DNA from: Pseudomonas entomophila
Lineage (GTDB): Bacteria; Pseudomonadota; Gammaproteobacteria; Pseudomonadales; Pseudomonadaceae
DNA length: 64,000 nt
Direction of reading: 5' to 3'
NCBI RefSeq assembly: GCF_018417595.1
Contig: NZ_CP070982.1
Coordinates: forward strand, 5,507,001-5,571,000
Shown here in pieces: positions 43,421 to 51,203 of the stretch (position 1 is its first letter; every line of letters starts with the position of its first letter). The notes under the pieces were generated by a model that was not told the DNA's origin, ran no database searches, and saw only the letters and a program-made list of their open reading frames with translations. The translations under genes and the position numbers were made by a program.

Positions 43421-44854
43421 TCAGCTGAGCCGCCGCGCCGGTAGCCACAGACGCACCCGCACCCCACCTTCGACGTTGTCCACCGCCAGCGCCCCGCCGT
43501 GCAGCTGCATCACCTCGTCGACGAAGTTCAGCCCCAGCCCGGTGCTCTTGCGGCCCGTCCCAGGCCTGGGCAACGAATAGAACCGCTCACTGACCCGCCC
43601 CAAGGCGTACTCCGGAATCGCCTGCCCCTGGTTGAACAGGCTCAACGCTACCCGCTCGCCCTCCCTCTCCAGTTCGAACAGCAAGGCGCCACCCGGCGGG
43701 GTGAAGTCCAGCGCGTTGTCCAAGAGATTGGCCAGCGCCTGGCGCATCAGGAACGGATCGCACCACAGCCGGGTGGCGGCCGGGACACGCTGGCGCACTT
43801 GCAGGCCGGCCCCTTCGATCCGCGCCGCATGGGCCAGCAGCAGCTCATCGACCAGCGCCGCCAGTGCCACCTGCTGCTCGTCCTCCAGCGCCTGCATCTG
43901 CTCGACCCGGGCCAGGTTGAGCAGGCGCTCGATCATCTGCTGCAAGCGCTCGCTCTCGCGCTCGATATTGCCGGCGAAACGCACCCGCTGCTCCTGCGGC
44001 ATGTCGCCCTGCAGCAGCTCGGAGGCGCCACGTATCGCCGCCAGCGGGCTCTTGAGTTCATGGGTGAGGGTGTGCACGTAGCGCTCCACATAAGCCTTGC
44101 CCTCAAGCTGCGTGCGCATGCGTTCCACCGCCGTGGCCAGTTGCAACAATTCGCCGCCCTTGTAGTGCGGCAAGGCAGTGCGCTCGCCCTCGCTGACTGC
44201 CTGGGCATACTGGGTGAGCCGGCGCAGCGAGCGGGCCAGCCACCACGACAACGCCGCCCCCACCAGCAGCCCCAGCACGATCAGCCCCAGCCCGAGCGTC
44301 AGCAGGTGCTGCTCGGAGCGGTCGATGTACGGTTGCAGCGAACTGTTGGGCTTGGCCACCGTCACCACGCCAATGATCCGGCCCTGATCGAGGATCGGCG
44401 CCGCCACGTGCATCACCGAGGTGCTTTCGTCGTCCGGGTCGCTGCGGGTGGAACGCGCGCCATACTGGCCGCGCAAGGTCAGGTAGACATCGTTCCAACG
44501 CGAGTAATCCTTGCCCAGGTCCTGGCCGCTGGAGTCGAGCAGGACGATGCCCTTGGCGTCGGTGACGTAGATCCGGTGGCTGACCTGGTTCTTCGCCAGC
44601 CCCCAGATCTGCGCGCTGGGGCGCCGCTCGCCATACAAGGCCAGCACCTGGGGCAGGCGGCTCTGGCCGAGGGTGCCGGCCTTGACGTCGTCGTGGAGGA
44701 TTTCCGCCAGCAGGTTGGCGGTGTCCACCAGGGTTTCCTCGGACGACTGGCGCACCACCGGGCGGATCTGTTCGCGCACGGTGTTGAGCAGGAAGTAGCC
44801 CGCCAGCCCGACGAACAGGAAGTACACCAGGAAGATGCGAATCCCCAGGCGCAT
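43421..44854 (-). CDS. creC: Sensor histidine kinase CreC
   Basis: A 477-aa inner-membrane kinase. TM1 is IFLVYFLFVGLAGYFLL (about 5-21). A periplasmic sensor domain (about 30-180) includes DAKGIVLLDSSGQDLGKDYSRW, and TM2 is near LGLGLIVLGLLVGAALSWW. HAMP is followed by the phospho-accepting His in THELKSPLAAIRGASELL (about 265). The ATPase has NLLDNALDFTPPGG and STGLGLNFVDEVM. It senses envelope or metabolic stress and phosphorylates CreB. Its ATG shares one base with the creB stop; longer upstream frames are creB shadow. Confidence 0.95.
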   Translation of the reverse strand: MRLGIRIFLVYFLFVGLAGYFLLNTVREQIRPVVRQSSEETLVDTANLLAEILHDDVKAGTLGQSRLPQVLALYGERRPSAQIWGLAKNQVSHRIYVTDAKGIVLLDSSGQDLGKDYSRWNDVYLTLRGQYGARSTRSDPDDESTSVMHVAAPILDQGRIIGVVTVAKPNSSLQPYIDRSEQHLLTLGLGLIVLGLLVGAALSWWLARSLRRLTQYAQAVSEGERTALPHYKGGELLQLATAVERMRTQLEGKAYVERYVHTLTHELKSPLAAIRGASELLQGDMPQEQRVRFAGNIERESERLQQMIERLLNLARVEQMQALEDEQQVALAALVDELLLAHAARIEGAGLQVRQRVPAATRLWCDPFLMRQALANLLDNALDFTPPGGALLFELEREGERVALSLFNQGQAIPEYALGRVSERFYSLPRPGTGRKSTGLGLNFVDEVMQLHGGALAVDNVEGGVRVRLWLPARRLS

Positions 44855-45534
44855 CAGGTGTGCTCCGGGCTGTAGCTGTAGCCCAGGCCACGGTGGGTCT
44901 GGATCGGCTCGGCGTCGCTGACGACCTGGCGCAGCTTGGCCCGCAGGCTCTTGATGTGGCTGTCGATGGTGCGCTCGTAGCCCACGTCCGAAGCCACGCC
45001 CAGGCCGTCGAGCAGTTGCTCGCGGCTGAACACTCGCCGGGGCTGTTCCAGCAGACATTGCAGCAGGCGGAATTCGTGGCGAGTCAGCGCCAACGGCTGG
45101 CCACGGTAGACGATGCGCATGGCCAGGGTGTCGAGCTGGAATGGCGCAACTTCGGCGACAGGCTCGGGCCGCGGCGCCATGCGCTTGAGGATCGCCCGTA
45201 CCCGCGCCGCCACCTCGCGGGGGCTGAAGGGCTTGACCACATAGTCGTCGGCGCCGATTTCCAGCCCCAGCACCCGGTCGATCTCGGCGTCGCGGGCGCT
45301 GAGGAACATCACCGGCACCTCGCTGAAACGGCGCAGCTGGCGGCAGGTCTCGAAGCCGCTGATGTCGGGCAGGCCGATATCGAGGATCACCAGGTCGGCC
45401 GGGCGCAGGCGCTGCTGTTCGACCGCGGCGCTGCCCAGCGACACCCATTCGGTGCTGTGGCCGTCGGCCTGAAGGGCGTAGACCAGGGTATCGGCGATGG
45501 CGGCTTCGTCTTCGACGATGAGGATGTGAGGCAT
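44854..45534 (-). CDS. creB: Response regulator CreB (OmpR family)
   Basis: A 226-aa regulator with a receiver domain (MPHILIVEDEAAIADTL; phospho-Asp in VILDIGLPD, about 52; KPFSPREVAARVRAIL) and an OmpR winged helix (about 125-220: LALTRHEFRLLQCLLEQPRRVFSREQLLDGL, RTIDSHIKSLRAKL). I start at MPHILIVEDE; an in-frame ATG 20 codons upstream has no family support. It acts on creD and other cre-tag promoters. Confidence 0.96.
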   Translation of the reverse strand: MPHILIVEDEAAIADTLVYALQADGHSTEWVSLGSAAVEQQRLRPADLVILDIGLPDISGFETCRQLRRFSEVPVMFLSARDAEIDRVLGLEIGADDYVVKPFSPREVAARVRAILKRMAPRPEPVAEVAPFQLDTLAMRIVYRGQPLALTRHEFRLLQCLLEQPRRVFSREQLLDGLGVASDVGYERTIDSHIKSLRAKLRQVVSDAEPIQTHRGLGYSYSPEHT

Positions 45535-45598
45535 GGCGTCCGGCCTTGCTAGGTTGAAGGCTGGACTGTGAAGCATATCCGGATGCCGGTGCAATCCC

Positions 45599-45675
45599 TG
45601 TAGGAGCGGCTTCAGCCGCGATAGCGACGGTCACGTCAATTGGGCTGGCGCCATCGCGGCTGAAGCCGCTCCTGC
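45599..45675. repeat. Inverted REP pair upstream of creB
   Basis: CTGTAGGAGCGGCTTCAGCC... and the inverse CATCGCGGCTGAAGCCGCTC... lie between creB and the retropepsin-like gene. It is therefore upstream of one gene and downstream of the other. Confidence 0.85.
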
Positions 45676-45681
45676 AAGCGC

Positions 45682-46182
45682 TTAACAGCCCGGATTGCCG
45701 GCCGTGAACTTCTTGCGCGGGTCTACCGCCGCCTTGAACTTGCGCAGGGCCTTGGAACCGATCAGCAAGGGGTAACGGAAATTGCTGCGATCGACCAGGT
45801 TGACCTCCACGGTGCGCTTGACGTTGCCCAGGCACATCTCCAGTTCGATCACCGGCCGGTGCGAGAGATCTGGCGTATCGCCTTCGTCTTCTTCCTCGGC
45901 GCGGTTCTTGATCTTGCTGATGCGCGCCACTTCATGCTCGTAGACCTTGTCGCCGGCACCCTCGGCCGCCAGGCGGAAACGCACCCACTCGTTGCCATCA
46001 CGGGTGAACATCTCGATATCCTTGGCCGACAGCGAGGCGGTCCAGGCACCGGTGTCCATCTTGGCGTTCAAGGTCTGGCCGATCTCCGGCAGCTTGATGT
46101 TCTCGTATCGGCCGTACAGGGTCGGTTCGGCGGCCATGACCGGCAACGCGAGAAGGGACAACAGGGCAAGCAGGGATTTCAC
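45682..46182 (-). CDS. Retropepsin-like protease family protein (RimB/ATP-dependent zinc protease annotation)
   Basis: A 166-aa exported protein. Signal peptide MKSLLALLSLLALPVMAAEP is followed by a single retropepsin-like domain with the aspartyl-protease triad MDTGAWTASL (about residues 41-50). A flap-like region and the C-terminal DRSNFRYPLLIGSKALRKF fit the family. Relatives are annotated ATP-dependent zinc protease, a name not backed by these motifs. It starts at GTG 46182, seven bases after AAGGAAG, which removes 21 non-signal residues of the longer frame. It is monocistronic. Confidence 0.8.
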   Translation of the reverse strand: MKSLLALLSLLALPVMAAEPTLYGRYENIKLPEIGQTLNAKMDTGAWTASLSAKDIEMFTRDGNEWVRFRLAAEGAGDKVYEHEVARISKIKNRAEEEDEGDTPDLSHRPVIELEMCLGNVKRTVEVNLVDRSNFRYPLLIGSKALRKFKAAVDPRKKFTAGNPGC

Positions 46183-46363
46183 AGGGCAGCTTCCTTGAGA
46201 GGGGTCAGTGCTTAGACTGCGCAAGCAGGATAGGTTCGTTGCCACAGGCTAAACAACACAATGTGAAACATTTGTACCAATTAATGGACGTACGACGTTT
46301 GGCTAAGGACCTTCCCCTGCTTATCATTGCCGACCGTTTATCTTTCACCACAAGAGTCCCCTT

Positions 46364-47251
46364 ATGCGTCGCCTGCTGACCGGCACCCTCACCCTCACCC
46401 TGCTGCTGCTCAACACCCTGGTGATGATCGGCCCGCTGCTGGTGTTCGCCCTGCTCAAGCTGGTGCTGCCCGGCCGTGGCCGCGACTATGCGTCGGCCGC
46501 CGTGATGTGGGTCGCCGAAACCTGGTCGGAAGTCGACAAGGTCATCTTCGCCCTGTGCATCCCCACGCAATGGGACATCCGCGGTGTCGACACGCTGCGC
46601 AACGACACCTCGTACCTGTGCGTCAGCAACCACCAGACCTGGGTCGATATCCCCGCGCTGATCGAAAGCCTCAACCGCCGGGTGCCGTTCTTCAAGTTCT
46701 TCCTCAAGAAGGAACTGATCTGGGTGCCGCTGCTGGGCTTGGCCTGGTGGGGCCTGGACTACCCGTTCATGAAGCGCTACAGCAAGGCATTCCTGGACAA
46801 GCACCCCGAGCTCAAGGGCAAGGACCTGGAAATCACCAAGGCGGCCTGCGAGCTGTTCAAGCGCCAGCCGGTGACCGTGGTCAACTATCTCGAAGGCACC
46901 CGCTTCACCGAGGCCAAGCGCGAGCAGCAGCAGTCGCCCTACCGCCACCTGCTCAAGCCCAAGGCCGGCGGTGTGGCCTTCGTGCTGGCGGCGCTGGGTG
47001 AACAGCTCGACGCGCTGCTCGACGTGACCATCGTCTACCCCGGCAACAAGGCACCGGGGTTCTGGAACCTGCTCAACGGCAGCATCAGCCGGGTGATCAT
47101 CGACATCCGTGTGCGCGAGCTGGACCCGGCGCTGAGCGAGGGGGATTACGAGAACGATCCGGCGTTCCGCCAGGTGGTGCAGGCCTGGGTGAACCAGCTG
47201 TGGGTGGAGAAGGATCAGCGGATAGAAGAACTGCGCGCCGAGATGCGTTGA
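46364..47251 (+). CDS. Membrane-bound acyltransferase (YihG-like PlsC family)
   Basis: A 295-aa lysophosphatidate-type acyltransferase. An N-terminal TM segment (LTLTLLLLNTLVMIGPLLVFALLKLVL) is followed by the acyltransferase motifs NHQTWVD (His-Asp catalytic, about 87-93), FLKKELIWVPLLG and the EGTRF substrate motif (about 179-183). YihG-type enzymes act as accessory 1-acyl-glycerol-3-phosphate acyltransferases that set phospholipid composition. It is a single gene. Confidence 0.9.
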   Translation: MRRLLTGTLTLTLLLLNTLVMIGPLLVFALLKLVLPGRGRDYASAAVMWVAETWSEVDKVIFALCIPTQWDIRGVDTLRNDTSYLCVSNHQTWVDIPALIESLNRRVPFFKFFLKKELIWVPLLGLAWWGLDYPFMKRYSKAFLDKHPELKGKDLEITKAACELFKRQPVTVVNYLEGTRFTEAKREQQQSPYRHLLKPKAGGVAFVLAALGEQLDALLDVTIVYPGNKAPGFWNLLNGSISRVIIDIRVRELDPALSEGDYENDPAFRQVVQAWVNQLWVEKDQRIEELRAEMR

Positions 47252-47259
47252 CCAAACGG

Positions 47260-47319
47260 TTCGCCGGCAAGCCGGCACCTACAGCAGGTTGCCCGTAGGT
47301 GCCAGCCTTGCTGGCGGTA
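47260..47319. repeat. Inverted REP pair
   Basis: TTCGCCGGCAAGCCGGCACC and a decayed inverse copy (GTGCCAGCCTTGCTGGCG) lie between the convergent acyltransferase and DUF2780 genes. The arms have diverged. Confidence 0.7.
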
Positions 47320-47352
47320 GCGAGGCACCGCGGCTCACCAGCAAGGTACGCG

Positions 47353-47922
47353 TCACACGGAAGGCACAGCGGCGGCCGGGGTGGCCCACAGGTTGCCCAG
47401 GTTCTGCAACAGCGAGCTGGCGATGCCCTGCTGACCCAGGTACTGGAGGATCAATGGCGCGAACTGGCCAATCATTCCGGTCTCCATGCCCAGCGCCTTG
47501 AACACGCTGTCCAGGTCGTTGCGGTTCTGCACCTCGCCGCCCAGGGCGTTGCTCAGGGCGGAGGAGTTCTTGTCATTGCCCAGCAACTGGCCCAGGCCAC
47601 TCAGCCCGCCCAAGGCACTGTTGCCCGACAGCAGGTCCAGCCCCGGCACAGCCTTGGCCAGTTGCCCATAGTCGTCACCACTGAGGTTGTTGCGCGCCAG
47701 CCCCAGCATCGCTCCCGCCCCGCCGATCGCCTGCTCAGGCGTGATCTTCAGTTCGCTGCCCAGGCTGTTGAGCAGGTTGGCCTGAGCCGCCGGTGCCTGC
47801 ACCTGGCCCTGTTGATGCGGACTTTGCGCAGCGGACACCGCATTGGCGACATCGCCGAGGTTGAGGGCGAACACCGGGCTTGCGGCCAGGGTCATCAGGG
47901 TTGCCAGGGTGAATGCTTTCAT
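47353..47922 (-). CDS. DUF2780 family secreted protein
   Basis: A 189-aa protein with a signal peptide (MKAFTLATLMTLAASPVFA). A helical domain rich in Leu, Gly, Asn and Gln follows: LLNSLGSELKITPEQAIGGAGAMLGLARNNLSGDDYGQLAKAVPGL and QFAPLILQYLGQQGIASSLLQNLGNLW, as in DUF2780 (VcgC/VcgE-type) proteins. Function is unknown. The chosen ATG gives a clean signal peptide; the longer frame adds 27 Arg/Pro residues. It follows fdhA on the same strand, but a large hairpin separates them. Confidence 0.8.
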   Translation of the reverse strand: MKAFTLATLMTLAASPVFALNLGDVANAVSAAQSPHQQGQVQAPAAQANLLNSLGSELKITPEQAIGGAGAMLGLARNNLSGDDYGQLAKAVPGLDLLSGNSALGGLSGLGQLLGNDKNSSALSNALGGEVQNRNDLDSVFKALGMETGMIGQFAPLILQYLGQQGIASSLLQNLGNLWATPAAAVPSV

Positions 47923-48030
47923 CGGGAGGGACCTCGTCGGCCGGGATGGCCGGGAAACGAGGGGTTGGACTGGGTTGCCGAAGGTTTGTTCCAGCCCGGC
48001 CATCGGTGTTCATCCCGACGGGCCGGCCTG

Positions 48031-48072
48031 GGCAGCGTGGGGCCACCACCCATCCGGTGGCGCCCCACTGCC
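48031..48072 (-). terminator. Long hairpin between fdhA and the DUF2780 gene
   Basis: GGCAGCGTGGGGCCACC and GGTGGCGCCCCACTGCC pair almost fully around ACCCATCC, directly after the fdhA stop codon. There is no T-run, so it is structural support for a transcript end rather than a textbook terminator. Confidence 0.5.
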
Positions 48073-48077
48073 AGCCA

Positions 48078-49277
48078 TCACGCAGCGCTGAAGGTCTTGT
48101 GCGGATCGATCACGAATTTCTTCGGCACACCTGCATCGAACTCGCCATACCCTTCAGGTGCCTGGTCCAGGCTGATCACCTGCACCCCCACCACTTCGGC
48201 GATATTGATGCGGTCCCACATGATCGCCTGCATCAGCTGGCGGTTGTACTTCATGGTCGGGGTCTGCCCGGTGTGGAAGCTGTGCGACTTGGCCCAACCC
48301 AGGCCGAAGCGAATGCTCAGGGCGCCAATCTTGGCGGCGGCATCCACCGCGCCCGGGTCCTCGGTCACGTACAGGCCGGGGATACCGATCTTGCCGGCCA
48401 CGCGGGTCACCTGCATCAACGAGTTGAGCACGGTGGCCGGGGCTTCGTGCTTGGCGCCTTCATGGCCATGGCCGCGGGCCTCGAAGCCAACCGCATCGAC
48501 CGCGCAGTCCACTTCCGGCTCGCCGAGGATATCGATGATCTGCTCGTGCAGCGGGGTATCCTTGGACAGGTCGACCACTTCGAAACCTTGCGACTTGGCG
48601 TGGGCCAGGCGGGCCGGGTTGAGGTCACCGACGATGACGCAGGCCGCGCCCAGCAGGCGAGCGGAAGCGGCAGCGGCCAGGCCGACCGGGCCGGCACCCG
48701 CGACGTACACGGTGCTGCCCGGGCCAACACCTGCGGTGACGGCACCGTGGTAACCGGTGGGGAGGATGTCGGACAGGCAGGTCAGGTCGCGAATCTTCTC
48801 CATGGCCTTGTCGCGGTCCGGCAGTTTCAGCAGGTTGAAGTCGGCGTAGGGCACCAGCACGTACTCGGCCTGGCCACCGGTCCAGTCACCCATGTCGACA
48901 TAGCCGTAGGCGCCGCCGGCGCGGGCCGGGTTGACGGTGAGGCAGACGCCGGTGTGCATTTCTTTGCACGAGCGGCAGCGGCCGCAGGCGACGTTGAAGG
49001 GTACCGACACCAGATCACCGATTTTCAGGCGTTCGACGTCACGGCCCATTTCGACGATTTCACCGGTGATTTCGTGGCCCAGGACCAGGCCGACCTGGGC
49101 GGTGGTGCGGCCGCGGACCATGTGCTGGTCGGAGCCGCAGATGTTGGTGGAGACCACCTTGAGGATGACGCCGTGCTCGATCTTCTTGCCGCGCGGGTCC
49201 TGCATTTTTGGGTAGTCGATCTTCTGCACCTCGACCTTGCCCGCGCCGAGATACACCACTCCACGGTTACCAGACAT
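48078..49277 (-). CDS. fdhA: Glutathione-independent formaldehyde dehydrogenase
   Basis: A 399-aa zinc-dependent medium-chain dehydrogenase that oxidises formaldehyde to formate with tightly held NAD. Length and MSGNRGVVYLGAGKVEVQKIDYPK match the P. putida enzyme. The catalytic-zinc site is CGSDQHMVRGR plus GHEITGEIVE, the structural zinc CGRCRSCKEMHTGVC, and the nucleotide site VYVAGAGPVGLAAAA. It clears formaldehyde released by sarcosine oxidation. It is 252 bp downstream of purU, with a long REP hairpin between, so it may be separately transcribed. Confidence 0.96.
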   Translation of the reverse strand: MSGNRGVVYLGAGKVEVQKIDYPKMQDPRGKKIEHGVILKVVSTNICGSDQHMVRGRTTAQVGLVLGHEITGEIVEMGRDVERLKIGDLVSVPFNVACGRCRSCKEMHTGVCLTVNPARAGGAYGYVDMGDWTGGQAEYVLVPYADFNLLKLPDRDKAMEKIRDLTCLSDILPTGYHGAVTAGVGPGSTVYVAGAGPVGLAAAASARLLGAACVIVGDLNPARLAHAKSQGFEVVDLSKDTPLHEQIIDILGEPEVDCAVDAVGFEARGHGHEGAKHEAPATVLNSLMQVTRVAGKIGIPGLYVTEDPGAVDAAAKIGALSIRFGLGWAKSHSFHTGQTPTMKYNRQLMQAIMWDRINIAEVVGVQVISLDQAPEGYGEFDAGVPKKFVIDPHKTFSAA

Positions 49278-49443
49278 GCTTCTTACCTCGCTTGATTTGT
49301 ATTTATGCAGCGGTGGTGGAAAGCGCCGCCGTCCGTGGGCGGCCTGTGTTACTGGAATGAGGGGGATTGTGGGCTGGATAAGCGCTGGGGCGGTGACTGG
49401 ATGCGACAAGGGTATGTCTTTTTGCGGCAGGTAAAAATGTGCT

Positions 49444-49519
49444 GGCCCATTCGCGGGTAAACCCGCTCCCACAGGCCTTGCGCGAAACCTGTGGGAGCGG
49501 GTTTACCCGCGAATGGGCC
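49444..49519. repeat. REP pair forming a perfect 32-bp inverted repeat
   Basis: Arms 49444-49475 and 49488-49519 match perfectly over 32 bp with a 12-nt loop. The core is GCGGGTAAACCCGC. It lies between purU and fdhA. Confidence 0.88.
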
Positions 49520-49529
49520 AGTGCCAGCG

Positions 49530-50387
49530 CTAGAGAACTACCGTGCGATTGGCGTTGAGGAACACCCGCCGCTCGATGTGATAGCCCACCGCTCGCGCCA
49601 ATGTGAGGCACTCGATATCGCGCCCCTTGGCGATCAGGTCCTCGGGATAGTGGGCGTGGTCCACCACCTCCACGCCCTGGGCGATGATCGGCCCTTCGTC
49701 CAGGTCGTTGTTGATGTAGTGCGCGGTGGCACCGACCATCTTCACGCCCTTGTTGTACGCCTGGTGATACGGTTTGGCGCCCTTGAACCCGGGCAGCAAC
49801 GAGTGATGGATGTTGATCGCCCAGCCGTCCAGCCGCCGGCACAGCTCCGGCGACAGCACCTGCATGTAGCGGGCAAGAATCACCAGCTCGGCACCGGTTT
49901 CCTCGATCACCTGCAGTACCTTGCGCTCCTGCCCCGGCTTGTCATTGGGGTCGAGGGCGAAATGGTAGTAGGGAATCTTGTGCCAATGCGCCAAGGGCTC
50001 GAGGTCGGGGTGGTTGGACACCACCGCGACCACGTCCATGGCCAGTTGGCCGATGCGCTGGCGGTACAGCAGGTCGTTCAGGCAGTGGTCGGCCTTGGAC
50101 ACCATGATCACCACCTTGGGGCGGTGGTTCGGCGCGGTCAGCTCGAAGGCCATGCCGAACGCTTCGCTGCGCTCGGCCAGCCCCGCGCGGAAGGCGTTCT
50201 CGTCGAAGCCATCCGGGGCGCGGAACTCCACGCGAATGAAGAACCGCCCCGACAGCCGGTCATCGAAGGAATGGTGCTCGGTGACGTAGCAGCGCTGCTC
50301 GTAGAGATGACGCGTCACCACATCGACCGTACCGAGCATGCTCGGGCAATCGGCGGTGAGAATCCAGGTGTCCGGTGCCCGACTCAT
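49530..50387 (-). CDS. purU: Formyltetrahydrofolate deformylase
   Basis: A 285-aa enzyme that hydrolyses 10-formyl-THF to THF and formate, balancing one-carbon pools loaded by sarcosine oxidation. It has an N-terminal ACT domain (ILTADCPSMLGTVDVVTRHLYEQ, about 9-85) and a formyltransferase domain with the catalytic AINIHHSLLPGFKGAKPYHQA (Asn/His) and the Asp of NDLDEGPII. It starts 12 bp after soxG, as the last gene of the glyA-sox operon. Confidence 0.96.
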   Translation of the reverse strand: MSRAPDTWILTADCPSMLGTVDVVTRHLYEQRCYVTEHHSFDDRLSGRFFIRVEFRAPDGFDENAFRAGLAERSEAFGMAFELTAPNHRPKVVIMVSKADHCLNDLLYRQRIGQLAMDVVAVVSNHPDLEPLAHWHKIPYYHFALDPNDKPGQERKVLQVIEETGAELVILARYMQVLSPELCRRLDGWAINIHHSLLPGFKGAKPYHQAYNKGVKMVGATAHYINNDLDEGPIIAQGVEVVDHAHYPEDLIAKGRDIECLTLARAVGYHIERRVFLNANRTVVL

Positions 50388-50399
50388 GATGACTGCTCC

Positions 50400-51032
50400 T
50401 TACGCTTCGATGGCCAGGCCGTACTCGGCCGACGCGTCCTGCAGCCACAGCCACCAGTAGTCGGAGAAGCTGCGGCGGATCACCAGCTCCCAGGTATCCT
50501 CGGCGGTGCGGCGGATCACCAGTTGCGACTTGGCGAACACGGTGCCGACGGCCTTGCCGACCGGGAAGTTGTTCGGGTGTACATCATAGCTGGTGGATTT
50601 CATCAGCACGTCGCGCACATTGGGGCCACGCAGTTCGAGCAGGGTCTGCCCGCCGCTGACGTTGACCACCTGGATGTGCTGGCCGTCGAGGGCCTCGCGC
50701 AGCTTCTGCTCGACGGCGAACTCCTGGCCGCCGGGGACGATCAGCAACCACTCGTCCGGGCCCATCCACTGCAACGACATCTCGTTGTTGGCGACCACGG
50801 TCAGGGCCACCGGCAGTTCCAGGCCCAGGGCCTTGTGCACGCCGCCGGCGAAGGCCTGGTCGTGGCCATCACCACGGATAGTCAGGTGGCCAAGCAGTTT
50901 CTTTTCCCGCAGGGTCACGCCTGCGTTCTTGCGGCCCTTGCCGACCAGGCTGGCCAGGTCGGCGTGGTGCAGCGGCGACTGGGCCTTGGCATCACTGCCG
51001 GGGTTTTGCTGGAAGACGTTGATAGCGCTCAT
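50400..51032 (-). CDS. soxG: Sarcosine oxidase gamma subunit
   Basis: A 210-aa subunit of the heterotetrameric sarcosine oxidase, related to the GcvT fold, with LREKKLLGHLTIRGDG, LGLELPVALTVVANNEMSLQWMGPDEWLL and the C-terminal SFSDYWWLWLQDASAEYGL. It supports folding and assembly of SoxA. A 171-bp gap holding a REP pair separates it from soxA. Confidence 0.95.
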   Translation of the reverse strand: MSAINVFQQNPGSDAKAQSPLHHADLASLVGKGRKNAGVTLREKKLLGHLTIRGDGHDQAFAGGVHKALGLELPVALTVVANNEMSLQWMGPDEWLLIVPGGQEFAVEQKLREALDGQHIQVVNVSGGQTLLELRGPNVRDVLMKSTSYDVHPNNFPVGKAVGTVFAKSQLVIRRTAEDTWELVIRRSFSDYWWLWLQDASAEYGLAIEA

Positions 51033-51088
51033 TTCTTACCTGCCTTGAATTCTGTGGGTCACAACCGGTGTTCGGGTCGGCGGCACAT

Positions 51089-51164
51089 CCTGTAGGAGCG
51101 GGTTTACCCGCGAATGCGATGGTGGTTTCACCGCCCTATTCGCGGGTAAGCCCGCTCCTACAGG
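51089..51164. repeat. Inverted REP pair inside the sox operon
   Basis: CCTGTAGGAGCGGGTTTACC... and its inverse CGCGGGTAAGCCCGCTCCTA... lie between soxA and soxG. That is within an operon rather than at its end, so it could lower soxG expression relative to soxBDA. Confidence 0.85.
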
Positions 51165-51203
51165 GACCTCATTGCCAGCCAGACACCGTTTGCCTTCCGG
51201 GCC

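Noticed and set aside
44855..45835. Long N-terminal extension of creC running through creB
   Set aside because: The upstream part is the creB gene in another frame plus a REP pair; CreC begins at its first TM helix (MRLGIRIFLVYF).
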